DNA of 7,241 nt from Odoribacteraceae bacterium (GTDB lineage: Bacteria; Bacteroidota; Bacteroidia; Bacteroidales; Marinifilaceae): the NCBI GenBank assembly GCA_031259905.1, contig JAIRKS010000077.1:1-7241 (forward strand), given 5' to 3'. A model generated the notes under the pieces. The model saw nothing but the letters and a program-made list of their open reading frames with translations, was not told where the DNA came from and made no database searches. A program made the translations under genes and the position numbers. Below are positions 6,922-7,241 of the stretch, piece after piece; position 1 is the first letter of the stretch; the number at the start of each line of letters is the position of its first letter.

Positions 6922-6956
6922 CGAGGGTGTCCCTGGAGACGCCCTCGTTGTCGTTT
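6922..6956 (+). terminator. Hairpin terminator after the lipoprotein gene
   Basis: A 10-bp stem pairs CGAGGGTGTC (6922-6931) with GACGCCCTCG (6938-6947), including one G-T wobble, around the loop CCTGGA. A moderately T-rich tail TTGTCGTTT follows (6948-6956). The long GC-rich stem 25 bases after the stop codon supports a factor-independent terminator, although the T tract is interrupted. Confidence 0.65.
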
Positions 6957-7156
6957 ACCACACCTCTCGCGTGAAACCGGGAATGTCGCGGGTACATCCC
7001 GCGGGTAACGGCGGCAAGACCGGGCGTCGGGTGGGAGACGCGCGCCTGCCCGCGGGGCAAACGCGCCTTCATGTTGCCGGGATTTTTCAAGAAACAACCG
7101 GTACCCGACGCCACGCGATTAACTGCCGGCATTGCTTCGTCCAACTTGGATGGAGG

Positions 7157-7174
7157 CTCTGTCTCGAGACAGAG
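7157..7174. repeat. 18-bp perfect palindrome
   Basis: CTCTGTCTCGAGACAGAG is identical to its reverse complement over all 18 bases, with no spacer. A zero-spacer palindrome of this length is more typical of a protein-binding site, or of part of a repeat, than of an RNA hairpin, although a stem with a small loop could form. It lies in the dyad-rich tail next to TTGCAA-GT-TTGCAA. Confidence 0.7.
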
Positions 7175-7180
7175 AGGCAT

Positions 7181-7192
7181 TGCAAGTTTGCA
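7181..7192. repeat. Second TGCAA-N2-TTGCA dyad
   Basis: TGCAA (7181-7185), GT, TTGCA (7188-7192) repeat the arms seen at 6166-6177. The flanks here extend the match to two TTGCAA hexamers separated by GT (7180-7193). It is part of the dyad-rich tail and may be an operator-like site or a piece of a larger repeat. Confidence 0.35.
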
Positions 7193-7199
7193 AAACGAT

Positions 7200-7216
7200 T
7201 CCGCACGCGTTGCGGA
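7200..7216 (+). repeat. 6-bp stem-loop near the window end
   Basis: TCCGCA (7200-7205) and TGCGGA (7211-7216) are exact reverse complements around the loop CGCGT. It directly precedes the second copy of GGAGGCTC. It has no T-rich tail and so is not called a terminator. Confidence 0.4.
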
Positions 7217-7241
7217 GGCTCGCTGCAAATCGCGGCAACGA

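Larger units (their letters stand above)
6957..7241. other. Non-coding, dyad-rich region to the window end
   Basis: I see no convincing gene in these 285 bases. Several frames stay open (for example + strand from ATG 6983 and from ATG 7071, both running off the window), but none shows recognisable domains or the strong G/C third-position bias of the neighbouring genes. The region is instead full of inverted repeats. These are CGCGGG/CCCGCG (6987-7003), GGCGTCGGGT/ACCCGACGCC (7023-7032 with 7103-7112), TGCCC/GGGCA (7047-7059), a long palindrome (7157-7174), TTGCAA-GT-TTGCAA (7180-7193) and TCCGCA/TGCGGA (7200-7216). GGAGGCTC (7152, 7214) and GGCATTGC (7128, 7176) each occur twice as direct repeats. 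This may be part of an interspersed repeat or a structured RNA that continues beyond the window. Confidence 0.5.

Noticed and set aside
6824..7228. 134-aa minus-strand open frame
   Set aside because: It runs back through the 3' end of the lipoprotein gene and its terminator and shows no domain, signal peptide or codon bias. Open frames are expected by chance in GC-rich DNA.
6983..7241. Open + strand frames from ATG 6983 and ATG 7071 running off the window
   Set aside because: They overlap in different frames, cross the dyads, have weak third-position G/C bias and match no family I recognise; more sequence would be needed to revive either.

Overview
The window looks like chromosomal DNA from an anaerobic Bacteroidota, probably a GC-rich Bacteroidales lineage. 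The evidence is a Bacteroidota-type -7 promoter element (TAnnTTTG), A-rich translation starts without a clear Shine-Dalgarno sequence, a single-chain pyruvate:ferredoxin oxidoreductase with the typical MxKEKKFITCDGN start, and a DUF3298-type lipoprotein. All genes are on the + strand, with G/C-rich third codon positions. I can place the organism no closer than that.

Layout: (1) Positions 1-114 are the last 37 codons of a heavy-metal P1B-type ATPase. (2) Positions 235-2292 hold a tight two-gene unit. The first gene is an aldo/keto reductase with a twin-arginine signal and a C-terminal dicluster [4Fe-4S] module. Six bases later comes a secreted DUF6599 protein. A good -7 promoter element lies about 70 bases upstream of the first gene. 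(3) Positions 2293-2574 are intergenic, with overlapping hairpins at the end of the DUF6599 gene, then a promoter and a leader of about 115 nt. (4) Positions 2575-6099 are an intact pyruvate:ferredoxin oxidoreductase (1174 aa), closed by a clear intrinsic terminator with a GAAA loop. (5) Positions 6243-6896 are a lipoprotein with a DUF3298 (RsiV/PdaC C-terminal-like) domain, followed by a second hairpin terminator. (6) Positions 6957-7241 have no convincing gene but hold many inverted repeats, including an 18-bp perfect palindrome.

How the genes work together: the oxidoreductase is a core anaerobic enzyme turning pyruvate into acetyl-CoA, CO2 and reduced ferredoxin. The reductase/DUF6599 pair looks like a separate, exported redox unit: an iron-sulfur protein folded in the cytoplasm and moved by Tat, plus a Sec-exported partner of unknown role. 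The lipoprotein is an envelope protein in its own transcription unit. Nothing shows that the units form one pathway.

The least explained parts are the exported reductase/DUF6599 pair and the dyad-rich tail. I do not see a CRISPR array, transposase, tRNA or rRNA. I found no clear evidence for a wholly new system.
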